In this document: positions 43,248 through 52,699 of the stretch, in pieces | Position numbering within the stretch: position 1 is the first letter of the stretch | How the letters are laid out: each line of letters begins with the position of its first letter | Assembly: GCA_963691835.1 (NCBI GenBank) | Contig: OY829383.1 | Coordinates: 3,658,001-3,722,000, forward strand | Reading direction: 5' to 3' | Length of the DNA stretch: 64,000 nucleotides | DNA from: G963691835 sp963691835 | Lineage (GTDB): Bacteria; Pseudomonadota; Alphaproteobacteria; Thalassobaculales; Thalassobaculaceae | Program-made: the position numbers and the translations under genes | Notes under the pieces: generated by a model | Databases searched by the model: none | What the model saw: the letters and a program-made list of their open reading frames with translations, nothing else | What the model was told of the DNA's origin: nothing

Positions 43248-43982
43248 TCAGGTCAGCCCGCGCTTCTTGGCTATCTCATCGTAGGCCGCGTTAATGGCGG
43301 CGACCTTTTCCGTCGCGGTCCGGATGAATTCCTCTGGCAGGCCTTGGGCGGTTAGCCGGTCGGGATGGTTCTCGCGGACAAGCGCGCGGTAGGCGGACTT
43401 GATCTCATCATCGGTCGCGGTCGGCTCGATCCCCAGGACGCTGTATGGGCTGTCGACCTTACCGTCTCCGAAGACCGCTTGAAGACGGTCGAAGTCGAGA
43501 TCCGTGAAGCCGAAGATGGCCGAGACCCGCTGCAGATAGGCCAGCTCGTTCTCGTGGATCACGCCATCCGCCTTGGCGATGTGGAACAGGGTGCCGATCA
43601 GCTTTTCGAGAACGGGGGAGCCCGGGTTGAAGAGCTTGGCGATCTGCTGGGCGTAAGCTTCGTAGCCGTTGACGTCGCGTCGGGCCATGTCCCAGACGCG
43701 GCCGACATTCTTCACCTCTTCAGGCGGGACTTGGACGACCTCTCGGAACGCCACGATCTCGTCCCGGGTAACCACCCCGTCGGCCTTGGCCATCTTTGCG
43801 GCAAGCGCGATCACGCCGATGGTGAATGCGGCCTTCCGGGTCGAGGCCTCTTCGTCGATGGGCACTTCGGCCGTGCCGAGACGGTCGACGGCATGGCCTG
43901 CCGCCGCGCCAATGAGCGCTCCCAACGGCCCGCCCATGGCGAAGCCGGCAGCTCCTCCGATAATCTTGCCCCAGATACTCAT
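43248..43982 (-). CDS. TerB-like and J-domain protein (DjlA-type)
   Basis: 244 residues from ATG 43982. A glycine-rich hydrophobic start (GKIIGGAAGFAMGGPLGALIG) may touch the membrane. The TerB/tellurite-resistance domain covers about 55-170 (KMAKADGVVTRDEI, FHIAKADGVIHENEL). The C-terminal J domain has SVLGIEPTATDDEIKSAYR and the HPD tripeptide (ENHPDRL), which stimulates DnaK. Same layout as DjlA co-chaperones. Precedes the ABC-F gene. Confidence 0.88.
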   Translation of the reverse strand: MSIWGKIIGGAAGFAMGGPLGALIGAAAGHAVDRLGTAEVPIDEEASTRKAAFTIGVIALAAKMAKADGVVTRDEIVAFREVVQVPPEEVKNVGRVWDMARRDVNGYEAYAQQIAKLFNPGSPVLEKLIGTLFHIAKADGVIHENELAYLQRVSAIFGFTDLDFDRLQAVFGDGKVDSPYSVLGIEPTATDDEIKSAYRALVRENHPDRLTAQGLPEEFIRTATEKVAAINAAYDEIAKKRGLT

Positions 43983-44182
43983 GATCGTCCGTTCCGCAAC
44001 GTGGCCAGACTCTGGTGCCCGATGGCCCATCGGTCAACCGTTGGTCTTAAATGCGTAGGGAATACCCAACGCCTCAAACGCCTTAGCGGCGCCCCTTGCC
44101 GTGCTCCTGAGCGGCGGGATAACGTCGCGTCAAACGACATCTGACCATTTCAGCCGGGCTAAGCGCCCCAGGACGAGAGATC

Positions 44183-45592
44183 ATGGCCCTCAACGTCGAC
44201 GTGACCCCATCCGATCCCGCCGCCCGAGAACAGGTGATCGACATCCTGAAGCAGCGTTTTGGCGAACGGCTGTCCACCTCGATGGCAGTACGGAAGCAGC
44301 ATGGTAAGGATGAGAGCTTCCATCCCGCCGTCGCCCCCGACGCGGTCGTCTTCGCCGAGAGCACCGAAGAGGTGTCGGAGGTCGTCAAGCTCTGTGCCAG
44401 GCACAAATTCCCGGTCATTCCCTTTGGTGTCGGCACATCGCTGGAAGGTCATGTGGCCGCCCTTCGGGGCGGTGTCTGCATCGACATGTCCCGGATGAAC
44501 GCGGTGCTTGAGGTCAATGTGGAAGACCTGGATGTGCGCGTTCAGGCGGGCGTCACCCGGAAGCAGCTGAATGAGCATCTCCGGGACACGGGGCTGTTCT
44601 TCCCGATCGATCCGGGTGCCGATGCGTCCATCGGGGGTATGACGGCGACACGGGCGTCAGGCACGAACGCGGTCCGCTACGGCACCATGCGGGAGAACGT
44701 GCTGTCACTTACGGTCGTCACCGCATCGGGCGAGATCGTGCGAACCGCGCGGCGTTCCAGAAAGTCGTCCGCCGGATATGACCTGACCCGGCTGTTCGTC
44801 GGCTCCGAGGGGACGCTTGGGGTGATTACGGAGATCGCGTTGAAGGTCTACGGAATTCCCGAAGCCATCTCGGCGGCGGTGTGCCAATTCCCGAGCGTTG
44901 AGGCGGCCGTTCAGACGGTGGTCATGACCATGCAGGTCGGCGTGCCGGTGGCGCGGGTCGAGCTCCTCGACGATGTGCAGATGGGCGCATGCGTCGTCTA
45001 CTCGGATCTCGGGGACTACGACTCCAAGCCAACCCTGTTCTTTGAGTTCCACGGCAGCGAGGCTAGCGTCGCCGAGCAGGCGGAGACGGTTCAGGGTTTG
45101 GCGGAAGAGTTCGGCGGCAGTCACTTCTCGTGGGCCACGCGGGCGGAGGATCGCAACAAGCTCTGGCAGGCGCGGCACGACGCCTACTACGCCGCGCTCG
45201 CATTGCGGCCGGGCTCGGGCGGTTGGGCGACCGACGTGTGTGTCCCCTTGTCCCGTCTGGCGGAATGTATCGAGGAGACACGCAAGGATCTGGATGAAAC
45301 CGGGTTGCTAGCGCCGCTCGTCGGCCATGTGGGCGATGGCAACTTCCATCTGGTCTACGTCATCGATCCGGAGAGTGATGAGGAACTTGCCAAGGCCAAA
45401 GCGCACTCAGACCGGATGGTCCTTCGGGCGCTGTCCATGGAAGGCACCTGCACCGGCGAGCACGGGGTCGGCTACGGCAAGATGGACTTCCTGACAGCCG
45501 AGCATGGTGAGGCACTGACGCTGATGAGGGCGGTCAAGACCGCACTGGATCCAGACGGGATCATGAACCCGGGCAAGATCGTCCGGATGTAG
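44183..45592 (+). CDS. FAD-linked D-2-hydroxyacid dehydrogenase (D-lactate/glycolate type)
   Basis: 469 residues. FAD-binding domain of the PCMH type: VIPFGVGTSLEGH, DIDPGADASIGGM-like region, FVGSEGTLGVITEI. The C-terminal FAD-oxidase domain has VGHVGDGNFHLVYVI and CTGEHGVGYGK, which hold the hydroxyacid-binding histidines. GlcD and cytochrome-linked Dld belong here. Stand-alone gene; no glcE or glcF nearby, so D-lactate is the more likely substrate. Confidence 0.85.
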   Translation: MALNVDVTPSDPAAREQVIDILKQRFGERLSTSMAVRKQHGKDESFHPAVAPDAVVFAESTEEVSEVVKLCARHKFPVIPFGVGTSLEGHVAALRGGVCIDMSRMNAVLEVNVEDLDVRVQAGVTRKQLNEHLRDTGLFFPIDPGADASIGGMTATRASGTNAVRYGTMRENVLSLTVVTASGEIVRTARRSRKSSAGYDLTRLFVGSEGTLGVITEIALKVYGIPEAISAAVCQFPSVEAAVQTVVMTMQVGVPVARVELLDDVQMGACVVYSDLGDYDSKPTLFFEFHGSEASVAEQAETVQGLAEEFGGSHFSWATRAEDRNKLWQARHDAYYAALALRPGSGGWATDVCVPLSRLAECIEETRKDLDETGLLAPLVGHVGDGNFHLVYVIDPESDEELAKAKAHSDRMVLRALSMEGTCTGEHGVGYGKMDFLTAEHGEALTLMRAVKTALDPDGIMNPGKIVRM

Positions 45593-45630
45593 CGGGCGGG
45601 GCCGCCGCCTCACTCCGCCGGGCCCAAGCC

Positions 45631-46038
45631 TCAGTCCTTGTCCCAGCCGATCTTCTCGCCCTCATCGAGGAAGAATTTGTTCGGCTTCAGAAAGATGCTG
45701 AGGACGACGCAACCGTCTTCGGACCATGCCTCGTGCTGGTTACCCGCCGGACGCCAGACAAAGTCGCCCGCTTTGGCCGTCCCTTCATGGTCGGTCAGTG
45801 AGCCCTCGATCACATAGGTCTGCTCGATCGCCACATGCTCATGAAACGGGATCTTGGCCCCCGGCTCGAACTTGAAGAGCCCGGTCACCAGGCCGGTTTC
45901 CGGGTCCATGACCAGCGTTTTCATGGAGAGGCCGGGATACTGGGTCTCCGTCCAAGGCATGTCCTGTACCGACACGAACCTCGAGGACAGCGGATCGAGC
46001 GCTTCATGGGCAGCGATGTTCGGCGTGTTGGGGGCCAT
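45631..46038 (-). CDS. cupin-domain protein
   Basis: 135 residues. Single cupin: PGAKIPFHEHVAIEQTYVIEG gives motif 1 (H-x-H-x(4)-E-like) and PAGNQHEAWSEDG gives motif 2. Similar proteins are common in alphaproteobacteria and include acetylacetone dioxygenase-like enzymes, but no reaction can be named. It is a separate gene from the cupin at 2776; the two are not close in sequence. Confidence 0.75.
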   Translation of the reverse strand: MAPNTPNIAAHEALDPLSSRFVSVQDMPWTETQYPGLSMKTLVMDPETGLVTGLFKFEPGAKIPFHEHVAIEQTYVIEGSLTDHEGTAKAGDFVWRPAGNQHEAWSEDGCVVLSIFLKPNKFFLDEGEKIGWDKD

Positions 46039-46354
46039 AGTCGTTCTCCCTGGAATCTGATTTTCGACAATCCTACAGCGGATCTTCCAAAACGGGTCGC
46101 AAGAGTTGCCGATAAAGACGAAAGAGAAATTTTCGGGAGATCAGACGGTTAGATTGGATTGGCCTGAACTTGACGCTTGCTGACTTTCCATGGGGCGGGG
46201 GGGATCGGTCAGACGACGGCGATCCGGACATCGCCGATTGCCCCTGAGACGCACCCCGCCCAACGGGGGCAATCGAAAGATGGATCATTGTTGAATTGAC
46301 AGAGCGATGCGTGATTGAAACAATTTAACCAGATAAGATGACCGGTTAAAACAG
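46039..46354. other. 316-bp intergenic region before the toxin-antitoxin genes
   Basis: Holds the promoter and inverted repeats described at 46296-46350. The rest is AT-richer than its surroundings; I see no gene in it. Confidence 0.5.
46296..46350 (+). promoter_or_regulatory. promoter and operator of the toxin-antitoxin pair
   Basis: TTGACA (46296-46301) and AACAAT (46319-46324) are 17 bp apart. Just downstream TTTAACC (46324-46330) and GGTTAAA (46344-46350) form an inverted repeat over the expected transcription start, ending 4 bp before the antitoxin ATG. Autoregulation by the antitoxin-toxin complex is the norm for this family. Confidence 0.5.
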
Positions 46355-46609
46355 ATGTCCCACTCAATTCAGGCAACCGATGCGAAGGCGAAACTCGCGG
46401 AGTTGCTTCGCGCAGTCGAACGCGGGGAAAGTTTTGAGATCACCCGACATGGAAAGGTAGTCGCCCATCTGCTCCCCGCGTCGGCCGTCGATTTGAACGC
46501 TCGGCGCGCATCGGTCGCCCGCTTCCGGCAAAAGCGGAAGAAATGGACGGACGACCGCTTCTCGACCCAAGAGATCCTCGCTGCCCGGCATGAGGGCCAT
46601 CGCGCATGA
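46355..46609 (+). CDS. Phd/YefM-type antitoxin
   Basis: 84 residues. The N-terminal DNA-binding fold shows IQATDAKAKLAELLRAVERG and FEITRHGKVVAHLLP, typical of Phd/YefM (prevent-host-death). The C-terminal basic arm (RQKRKKWTDDRFS) would wrap the toxin. It starts 4 bp after an inverted repeat and overlaps the toxin start by 4 nt (ATGA). Confidence 0.9.
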   Translation: MSHSIQATDAKAKLAELLRAVERGESFEITRHGKVVAHLLPASAVDLNARRASVARFRQKRKKWTDDRFSTQEILAARHEGHRA

Positions 46610-47007
46610 ATGCTCTTGTTGTCGACGCGTCGGTGTCAGCGAGCTGGCTGTTCGATGACGAATATGATGATGCGTCCCTCAGAGCTTTGAACGCGCTTGA
46701 AACAACCCAAGGGATCGTTCCCCGGCTCTGGCATTTTGAGATGCGGAACATCTTGCTTGTGGCCACCCGCCGAAACCGCATCACCCGCGATGGGGCCGCC
46801 GACAGGATTGCCGCACTGACGGAGTTGCCACTGGAGACGGACGACGCAGCGGATCTTGATCGGGCAATGGCGATCGCAGAACAGCACACGCTCTCCTACT
46901 ATGATGCGCTCTACCTGGAACTCGCCGTTCGACGTGGCGCCGGACTCGCCACCTTGGACAAAAGACTGCGGGAGGCGTCATCCAAGGAATCAGTCCTGGT
47001 TGTGTAG
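46606..47007 (+). CDS. vapC: PIN-domain toxin (VapC-type ribonuclease)
   Basis: 133 residues. Metal-binding acidic residues at D8 (VVDASVSA), E46 (WHFEMRN), the aspartate of LSYYDALYLEL and D119 (LATLDKRL) make the PIN active site. VapC toxins cut tRNA or rRNA when the antitoxin is degraded. ATGA overlap with the antitoxin gene couples their translation. Its last 18 bp overlap the convergent aminopeptidase-like gene. Confidence 0.92.
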   Translation: MNALVVDASVSASWLFDDEYDDASLRALNALETTQGIVPRLWHFEMRNILLVATRRNRITRDGAADRIAALTELPLETDDAADLDRAMAIAEQHTLSYYDALYLELAVRRGAGLATLDKRLREASSKESVLVV

Positions 47008-48330
47008 GTCTCCGGATACGGTATTCCGGTCCCCGTGCTTGACCGGCTCCAGTACCCCGCCCGCGACAAGTTTCTCGGCGATCTCCGCGCACACGAGCAC
47101 GTCCTCTCCGATGATTTCGGCAATGCTCAACAGGTCATGATGTCCGTCTGCGTAGGCGATCACGTTCATCATCGCTCGAACGGTCAGGCCGCTTTCGGCG
47201 GTGCTGAGGTCGGGGTAGAGGCCGCGCGCATCGAGTTTTGGCTCCCCCGGGAACACATTCCGGTAGGTTCTGTTCGCTTCGATTGCCTCGATCACCCGGC
47301 GATAGACCTCAAAGCTCTGGGCGAGGGCGTCGGCGGAAACCAGATCGAGATCGTCGTCGGAGGTGTGGTACTCGGGATAGGTGGCGTACTTCGAGCGCAT
47401 GATGGAGGCGACCGGCAGGTTCACGCCGGGGCTGCAGTACTGTCGCTCATCGCTGCCCCTCTCCAGGAATGTGTAGCGGTCGTAGTCGCCGACGGCGTGG
47501 TCCAACACATGGGTCGACACCCGGTCCGCCAGGGTCCCCCCGAGACGGGAGGGCATGAACGACCAGGTCCGGTCGTCACCCAGACAGGTAAGAACGAACC
47601 CGGCCTTCGTTCGCGCCTGCATGGTCTCAAGATGTTGGGACAGGTAGATGATTGAGCCGATCGTCTCCACCAGGAACAGGATTCGGTAGGTCATTCGCCG
47701 GTCGCGCCCCGCCAGCCAGCGTCCCAGAGCCATGGCCATAGCCGGGCCGGTGACTTCGTTGTTGGCCATCGAGGGGTGGCAGACATAGGTGGAAAGCAGA
47801 ACCTCGTCCGTCGTCTCACCTGGCAGGATCAACTCGCCATACGTAAGATGCCCGGGTTTCAGATCCGCATCGATTCGCACCCGGTAGCGGCCCGGTCTCA
47901 GCGCCCGCCGTTTCGTGTGGGGCAGACAGAAGCCCCATCGGCGTTTGTAGTAGGACGTGACGAACGGGATCGCATCGGGGCGTTCCGGCAACGAGTAGAG
48001 ATGACGATCCAGTTCCTCCAGATCCATCTCGGCGTCGATGGGCTCGGAATAGCCGAGGATATGAAGGTTATGGTCGGCGACATCGACGATCGGCTCGCCG
48101 TCAGCAGTCTCGATCCAGGCCTCCCGAAATGTCCACTCGTTGGGAACGGTCCAATCGAACGCTTTTTTGCCGCTCGGCACCTTATGAAGGGTCAGTTGGG
48201 GTAAAAGGTTATGAATATAGTTTAGAGTTTCCACAGTACCGGGGCCGGAAAGACTTCGGTGGATCGGGAACAGATCCCTGATCCAACCCATCATCTCTTC
48301 TCCGATCGAGACGTTATATCCCGTTCGCAT
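46990..48330 (-). CDS. DUF4910 aminopeptidase-like protein
   Basis: 446 residues. Starts with the DUF2172/DUF4910 arrangement: RDLFPIHRSLSGPGTVETLNYI, then an M28-type zinc peptidase core with STYVCHPSMANNEVTG, FLVETIGSIIYLS, LERGSDERQYCSPG and YPEYHTSDDDL. The C-terminal ~90 residues look like a winged helix. Such proteins are often encoded with polysaccharide or glycopeptide genes; the substrate is unknown. The only other such gene here is the glycosyltransferase-like one at 26089. Confidence 0.8.
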   Translation of the reverse strand: MRTGYNVSIGEEMMGWIRDLFPIHRSLSGPGTVETLNYIHNLLPQLTLHKVPSGKKAFDWTVPNEWTFREAWIETADGEPIVDVADHNLHILGYSEPIDAEMDLEELDRHLYSLPERPDAIPFVTSYYKRRWGFCLPHTKRRALRPGRYRVRIDADLKPGHLTYGELILPGETTDEVLLSTYVCHPSMANNEVTGPAMAMALGRWLAGRDRRMTYRILFLVETIGSIIYLSQHLETMQARTKAGFVLTCLGDDRTWSFMPSRLGGTLADRVSTHVLDHAVGDYDRYTFLERGSDERQYCSPGVNLPVASIMRSKYATYPEYHTSDDDLDLVSADALAQSFEVYRRVIEAIEANRTYRNVFPGEPKLDARGLYPDLSTAESGLTVRAMMNVIAYADGHHDLLSIAEIIGEDVLVCAEIAEKLVAGGVLEPVKHGDRNTVSGDLHNQD

Positions 48331-48491
48331 AGCCGACCTTTCCAGCGATTTGTCCCCTCAGGATTTTGGGGATGTTTTAGGCCTCGACTGTGTCTGTTTG
48401 TGACCTAGTTCATGGGTTGAGGCGATTCCGGGGGGATGTCTCATGGCAGCCGAACGGTGACTCGTACCCTAAACGAACCAAGGAGGCATCC

Positions 48492-49682
48492 ATGAACCAG
48501 TCCGAATTCACCCGCCGGGCGCTTCTTCAGACCACGGGAATGGCAACGGTCGCTGCGGCCGCTGGGCTGTCCGGTATGGGGCAGGCGTTTGCGGCGGAGC
48601 CGCTCAAGATCTGGACCATCGGCGTCGCGAAGGTTGGCGCGGCACCTGGAACCGGCGGCAAGGACTGGGGTGACATGGAAAAGCAGGCGGGAACCGCGCT
48701 CGCCTACAATGCCAAGTCCGGCAGTGCTGATCAGGCGATCCAGAAGATGGTCGTTGGCGACGGCAACAAGCTCTACGACGCCATCACGGATAACGGTGGC
48801 GGCATGGAAGACGCGCTGGCGTCGCAGAAGGCCATTGTCCCGATCGACACGTCCAAGATCGACAATTGGGGCAACCTGCTGGACCACTACGCGGAAGGCT
48901 CTTTCGCCACCGGCACCATCCGCCATGATGGCGAGGTCTATGCGGTTCCCTACATCTCCAACGCGGACTCGCTCGCCTACAACAAGTCCGTCATCGGCGG
49001 AGATCTCGAGTCCTGGGACGCGCTCTTCGACAGCCAGTTCAAGGGCCGGGCGGCAATGCAGAACGACTTTGGCCCGACCTTCACGAACACCGCGATCTAC
49101 CTGAAGCAGAGCGGCAAGCAGGACATCGATAACCCGTCGAACATGATGAAGGCCGAAGTCGATGGCGTTGCCGGGTTCCTGGTGGACCTCAAGAAGAAGG
49201 GCCATTTCCGGACCTTCTGGGACGGTTTCCAGAACGGCGTGAGCCTGCTGTCTAGCGAAGAGGTGCTGGTCTCCTCCTGCTGGGAGCCTGTCCAGATCGT
49301 GGCCGCGCGGAAGGCCGGTAAGGACATCATCTACGGGACGATGAAGGAAGGTCACCAGACCTGGAACAACGTCTGGATGCTGACCAAGGGCGGCCGCCAG
49401 CGGGGCATGGAAGACGCGTTCTACGGTCTTATGAACGTCTACCTGTCGCCGTGGTTCGGCGCGCGGACGCTGCTGACCTTCGGTTTCGCGCCGCAGATGA
49501 AGGGTGTTCTCGAGTACATTGAGGGCTCCAGCGATTTTGACGCGGCGGCCAAGACGACCATCGCCGAACGGCTTGAGCGGAAGCAGAAGCGGTTCGCGGT
49601 TGCCGGGAACTCCTGGCAGAACGTTTTCCCGACGGAAATCCGGGCGTATCAAGACGCTTGGGCCCGCGTTCAGGCCGCCTGA
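48492..49682 (+). CDS. ABC transporter solute-binding protein (PotD-like), Tat-exported
   Basis: 396 residues from ATG 48492 with AAGGAGG upstream. N-terminus FTRRALLQTTGMATVAAAAG with FAAEP cleavage is a twin-arginine signal. The mature protein has the two-lobed polyamine-binding fold (YAVPYISNADSLAYNKSV, EEVLVSSCWEPVQIV). It delivers the ligand to the two permeases and ATPase encoded directly behind it. The ligand may be a quaternary or methylated amine, judging from the next catabolic gene. Confidence 0.88.
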   Translation: MNQSEFTRRALLQTTGMATVAAAAGLSGMGQAFAAEPLKIWTIGVAKVGAAPGTGGKDWGDMEKQAGTALAYNAKSGSADQAIQKMVVGDGNKLYDAITDNGGGMEDALASQKAIVPIDTSKIDNWGNLLDHYAEGSFATGTIRHDGEVYAVPYISNADSLAYNKSVIGGDLESWDALFDSQFKGRAAMQNDFGPTFTNTAIYLKQSGKQDIDNPSNMMKAEVDGVAGFLVDLKKKGHFRTFWDGFQNGVSLLSSEEVLVSSCWEPVQIVAARKAGKDIIYGTMKEGHQTWNNVWMLTKGGRQRGMEDAFYGLMNVYLSPWFGARTLLTFGFAPQMKGVLEYIEGSSDFDAAAKTTIAERLERKQKRFAVAGNSWQNVFPTEIRAYQDAWARVQAA

Positions 49683-49699
49683 CGGATCGAGCACCTCCA

Positions 49700-50620
49700 T
49701 TGTCGGACAACGATACCCGCGGGCGCGGCGGACCCACCGCCGCGCCCACCGGCTTTAGCATTCTCCCGAGCAGCGATGCTCTCGGGCGGGTCGCCCTTTG
49801 GGTGCCGACGGTCTTCATCATTCTGCTGTTCATCCTGCCGACGCTTTTGACGGTCGTCTGGAGCTTCTTCGAGCGGACGATGTTCTGGATGGAGCCCGGC
49901 TTCACGCTGTTCTCGTACGAGAATTTCTTCTTCTCGGCGCGGCTTGAGAACTTTCTCTATTCGATGCTGCATTCCTCGGTATCGGTCGCCGTTTCCTTTG
50001 TTATCGGCTTTCCGATTGCCGTGTTCGTTCGCAGGCACGTGCCGACTGTGGCGCAGCACCGTGTGATCCTGTTGTTCATTCTTCCGTTTATGGTCTCGGA
50101 GATCATCCGGACCTTCATGCTCCGGCCCGTACTGGGCCGAAACGGGCTCGTGAATACGGTTCTGATGGATCTCGGCGTGATATTGGAGCCGATCACCGCG
50201 ATCCTGTTCACGCCCACCGGTATGATCATTGGCGAGGTCCTCTCGTTCCTGCCCTTCATCGTTTTCTCGGGCTTCCTCGCCATGGAAGCGGTCCCGAAGC
50301 ATGTCTTCGAGGTGTGCCGCGACCTGGGCGCCTCCCGGTGGCGCACTTTCGTCGATGTCGTGGTGCCGCTGGCCGCGCCAGGGATCTTCGCCGGCGGTGT
50401 CTTCATCTTCGTGAACGGGCTGGGTGTCGCGTTGATCCCAACGATCCTGGGTGGACCTGGAGCCGTCAACGCGGGCCTGATCGCGACACAGGCGATCATT
50501 GCCTTGGACTTCCCGCTGGCGATGGCCGTCAGTGCGATCATGATGGTGACGCTGCTCGGGCTTCTGGCCATTGGCCACCGCCTGTTCAATCTCACCAAAA
50601 TCCTGGAACCCCAGGGTTAA
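49700..50620 (+). CDS. ABC transporter permease (PotB-like)
   Basis: 306 residues from TTG 49700, 17 bp after the binding-protein stop; no ATG or GTG fits better. Six membrane helices; first at LWVPTVFIILLFILPTLLTVVW. The coupling loop CRDLGASRWRTFVDVVVPLAAPG is the EAA motif. Second-permease partner follows 15 bp downstream. Confidence 0.85.
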   Translation: MSDNDTRGRGGPTAAPTGFSILPSSDALGRVALWVPTVFIILLFILPTLLTVVWSFFERTMFWMEPGFTLFSYENFFFSARLENFLYSMLHSSVSVAVSFVIGFPIAVFVRRHVPTVAQHRVILLFILPFMVSEIIRTFMLRPVLGRNGLVNTVLMDLGVILEPITAILFTPTGMIIGEVLSFLPFIVFSGFLAMEAVPKHVFEVCRDLGASRWRTFVDVVVPLAAPGIFAGGVFIFVNGLGVALIPTILGGPGAVNAGLIATQAIIALDFPLAMAVSAIMMVTLLGLLAIGHRLFNLTKILEPQG

Positions 50621-50635
50621 AGCGGGAGAGGGGCA

Positions 50636-51532
50636 GTGGAAGACGAATACGCCAATGTCTGGACCGTGCGCCTTCAGTGGGTCTACCTGCTGGCCGTCGT
50701 CGCCACACTGATGGTGCCGGTTTTCTATAACTTCTATGTGTCGTTCAACGAGTTCGGCTTCGGCGCGCAGCAATACGCCTTCACCCTCGACTGGTATGTG
50801 GTGATCTTCTCGGACCGTTTGTTGCTGGATGCACTGGGGTGGACCGCCTTGCTCGCCGTCGTCACGGTGGTCTTCGTGGTGCCCATGGGGCTTCTGACGG
50901 CGAAGCTGTTCAAGTCGACGGGGCCGAAGGGCAAGCTCGCGGTCGTTTCCGTGATGCTCCTGCCGCTCTTCGTGCCGGCGGACATCTTTGCTTCGTCGCT
51001 GCTGGTGTACTTCAAGCTCCTCAATCAGATGTTCGGGAGCGTCGCGGAATTCACGGGAATCTGGGCCATGGAAACGTGGTTCGAACTCGGGTTCATGACC
51101 GCGATCATCGCGCTGATCATCTACACGATTCCCTACGTCTTCATCGTGATCCTGATCACCATGGGGCGCTACAAGGTACAGCAGACGGAAGCGGCACGGA
51201 GCCTGGGTGCCTCGGCCTGGCAGGCTTTCTGGCAGATCGAGTTCCCGCAGATCAAAGCGGGTGTGTTCTCGTCCTGCGCGTTCACCGTCATCCTGACGTT
51301 CAACGAGTATGTCCGGACCAATGCGCTCAAGGGCGGGTTTGACACCTTCACGACGGTGCTGATCTCCCAAATGCTGAACACCGGCATGTCGGAGCAGTCC
51401 TATGCCATGGGCGGCCTTGTCAGCGCGGTCGCCATCCTGGTCATCGGCTCCATCATCATCGTTACCCTCGTCCGGTCTGATCAGCTTCAGCGGATCGAGC
51501 GCGCAAAAGCCCAACCGGCCACGGCGGAGTAG
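50636..51532 (+). CDS. ABC transporter permease (PotC-like)
   Basis: 298 residues from GTG 50636 with GGGAGAGGGG upstream. Six helices; the EAA loop is ARSLGASAWQAFWQIEFPQIKAG. Forms the channel with the preceding permease. Confidence 0.85.
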   Translation: MEDEYANVWTVRLQWVYLLAVVATLMVPVFYNFYVSFNEFGFGAQQYAFTLDWYVVIFSDRLLLDALGWTALLAVVTVVFVVPMGLLTAKLFKSTGPKGKLAVVSVMLLPLFVPADIFASSLLVYFKLLNQMFGSVAEFTGIWAMETWFELGFMTAIIALIIYTIPYVFIVILITMGRYKVQQTEAARSLGASAWQAFWQIEFPQIKAGVFSSCAFTVILTFNEYVRTNALKGGFDTFTTVLISQMLNTGMSEQSYAMGGLVSAVAILVIGSIIIVTLVRSDQLQRIERAKAQPATAE

Positions 51533-51536
51533 GGCG

Positions 51537-51599
51537 ATGGAACTGCGCGCTTCGGCTCCTAATCTCACCATCAAAAACACGACTGGGGTGTCCGCATGA
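51537..51599 (+). CDS. possible 20-codon leader coupled to the ATPase gene
   Basis: ATG 51537, 5 bp after the permease stop, reads 20 codons and ends in TGA that overlaps the ATPase ATG (ATGA). It could carry ribosomes to the ATPase start, which otherwise has little of a binding site of its own. No homology is known; it may be chance. Confidence 0.25.
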   Translation: MELRASAPNLTIKNTTGVSA

Positions 51600-52699
51600 C
51601 GTCCGAGCCCAATCAAATTGCCGTCGAAACCGTCGGGATCGGCAAGTCCTACGGCGCTGTCCAAGCGCTAAAGTCGGTCGATGTGAAGATCGGGCGGAAT
51701 GAGTACTTTGTGCTGCTTGGTCCCAGCGGCGGCGGCAAGACGACGTTGCTGCGGCTTATCGGCGGCTTTGCAAAACCGACGGCGGGCCGGGTCCTGATCG
51801 ACGGGAATGACGTCTCGGCCTTGCCGCCCGACAAGCGTCCGACCTCCATGGTCTTCCAGAGTTATGCGCTTTTCCCGCATATGACCGTGGCGGGAAATGT
51901 GGGCTACGGGCTCAAGCTGCGGGGGATCGATAAGTCCGAGATCGAGACGAGGGTCGTTGAGATCCTTAAGATGGTGGACCTTGATGGCTATCAGGCGAGG
52001 ATGCCGTGGGAGCTGTCCGGCGGTCAGCAGCAGCGGGTGCAGTTGGCCCGCGCACTGGTGCTGGAGCCGGAGATCCTTTTGCTCGATGAGCCGCTGGCGG
52101 CCCTCGACGAGCAGCTTCGCCGAGACATGTGTTTTTGGTTGAAGCATCTTCAGGAACGCGTTGGAATCACTTTCATTCATGTGACCCACAATCAAGAAGA
52201 AGCCATGCGGGTCGCGGACAGGATCGCACTGATCGCGGCCGGTGAGTTGGTGGAGTACGGTGACGCGCGGGAGATCTACCGTACGCCGAAGCGTCGGTTC
52301 ACCGCGTCGTTCATGGGCGAGAGCAATCTGCTCGACGGCAAGGTCACATCGGTCATGGGCGACCGCGCGACGGTGGATCTCGGTGAGGCAAGGGTGGAGG
52401 TGCCGACCGATGGCCGCCATGTGGCTTCAGGGGCCCCAGTCACAATCTCCATGCGGTCCGAGCTGCTTCGCATGGTGCCCGAAGGCGCCACCATTCCGGA
52501 TGGTGAGCAGGTTCTGGAAGGTGTCTATGAGGAAGAAATCTACCTCGGCCTGACAACCCGCCATGCCTTGCGTCTGGATGACGGCCGTTCGGTTGCGGTC
52601 CGTTCCGTGTCGGAGGATTCAGGTCGTCTCACTGTCGCTCCTGGCACGAAGATGCGGCTCTGTTGGCCGACGGACTCCGGGCGCCTGCACGTCGACTGA
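51596..52699 (+). CDS. ABC transporter ATP-binding protein (PotA-like)
   Basis: 367 residues. Walker A GPSGGGKTT, signature LSGGQQQRVQLARAL, Walker B ILLLDEPLAALD, H-loop HVTHNQEEAM. The C-terminal ~110 residues form the TOBE/regulatory domain of the MalK/PotA type (VEVPTDGRHVASGAPVTIS). Energises the importer encoded by the three genes upstream. Confidence 0.9.
   Translation: MTSEPNQIAVETVGIGKSYGAVQALKSVDVKIGRNEYFVLLGPSGGGKTTLLRLIGGFAKPTAGRVLIDGNDVSALPPDKRPTSMVFQSYALFPHMTVAGNVGYGLKLRGIDKSEIETRVVEILKMVDLDGYQARMPWELSGGQQQRVQLARALVLEPEILLLDEPLAALDEQLRRDMCFWLKHLQERVGITFIHVTHNQEEAMRVADRIALIAAGELVEYGDAREIYRTPKRRFTASFMGESNLLDGKVTSVMGDRATVDLGEARVEVPTDGRHVASGAPVTISMRSELLRMVPEGATIPDGEQVLEGVYEEEIYLGLTTRHALRLDDGRSVAVRSVSEDSGRLTVAPGTKMRLCWPTDSGRLHVD

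Noticed and set aside
49670..51664. 664-codon minus-strand frame opposite the ABC permeases
   Set aside because: It is rich in Arg, Asp, Glu, His and Gln and mirrors the GC-biased third positions of two clear permease genes; no domain or ribosome site supports it.
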